From Rikenella sp. (lineage in GTDB: Bacteria > Bacteroidota > Bacteroidia > Bacteroidales > Rikenellaceae): a DNA stretch of 5,097 nt. The stretch spans positions 1-5,097 of the forward strand of contig JAIDFC010000303.1 of assembly GCA_029054535.1 (NCBI GenBank), in the 5' to 3' direction. Below are positions 4,949 to 5,097 of this stretch, one piece after another (positions within the stretch are counted from its first letter, which is position 1; every line of letters begins with the position of its first letter). Both the position numbers and the translations under genes were made by a program. The notes beneath the pieces were generated by a model, which saw only the letters and a program-made list of their open reading frames with translations, did no database searches and had not been told where the DNA came from.

Positions 4949-5097
4949 ATGAAACGCATCGCTTTTTTGCTTGTCGCGGGCTGCGGATGGCTGGCGGCGG
5001 GTGCGGCGTCTGGGGAATCGGCGCTGGTTGTCGGGCCTGATTTTTCGGTTCGCGAAGATTCTCATGCGGCGGCCGAGAAAAACGGACAGGTCTATAC
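4949..5097 (+). CDS. Exported protein of unknown function, N-terminus only (runs off window)
   Basis: ATG at 4949 opens a frame of 49 complete codons to the window end with no stop. The first residues, MKRIAFLLVAGCGWLAAGAA, form a signal peptide: positively charged start, hydrophobic core, small residues near 16-21 suitable for signal peptidase I. VAGC at 9-12 resembles a lipobox, but the cysteine is very close to the N-terminus and the hydrophobic stretch continues past it, so a lipoprotein is less likely. The mature part begins near GESALVVGPDFSVREDSHAA and matches no family I recognise. The A-rich GAAAAGAAAAAAC just before the ATG serves as a Bacteroidota-type translation start region. The gene is divergent from the CoA-transferase across a 111-bp gap. 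The codon pattern (GC-rich third positions) and signal peptide make it a real gene despite the short visible length. Confidence 0.72.
   Translation, partial: MKRIAFLLVAGCGWLAAGAASGESALVVGPDFSVREDSHAAAEKNGQVY

Overview
The window looks like chromosomal DNA of an anaerobic gut-type Bacteroidota, most likely Bacteroidales and perhaps an Alistipes-like genus. This is inferred from -7 boxes of the TAnnTTTG type, weak or absent Shine-Dalgarno sites, fairly high GC for the phylum, fermentative redox genes, and fragments of the FISUMP (Fib_succ_major) family that is abundant in these genomes. No taxonomic search was possible.

Left part (1-1928, minus strand): a two-gene operon, nfnA (966-1844) then nfnB (930 to beyond base 1, truncated by the window edge). 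Together they resemble the NfnAB electron-bifurcating ferredoxin/NADH/NADPH transhydrogenase, also annotated as sulfide dehydrogenase or gltA-like glutamate synthase small chain. A good -7 box (1921-1928) lies just upstream of a strong hairpin (1883-1918) that would form the 5' end of the mRNA.

Middle part (about 1982-3398): no intact gene was recognised. It holds three broken copies of the FISUMP C-type-lectin-like domain: one on plus (1982-2257) and two on minus (2607-2885 and 2916-3395). The first two form an inverted pair with near-identical outer ends and a divergent interior. Between them lies 2264-2600, a GC-rich non-coding stretch packed with hairpins. This is the unusual part of the window: it may be gene debris, a reservoir of silent C-terminal cassettes, or remnants of variable regions of a diversity-generating retroelement. 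No reverse transcriptase, integrase or obvious template repeat is visible here.

Right part (3435-5097): a complete minus-strand acetyl-CoA hydrolase/transferase family CoA-transferase (3518-4837), with a clear rho-independent terminator (3435-3476) and a good promoter. Divergent from it, the first 49 codons of a plus-strand exported protein (4949 onward) run off the end. NfnAB and the CoA-transferase both fit anaerobic amino-acid or succinate/butyrate fermentation, where reduced ferredoxin, NADPH and CoA-thioesters are balanced. That they work together is an inference from proximity only; they are separate transcription units.
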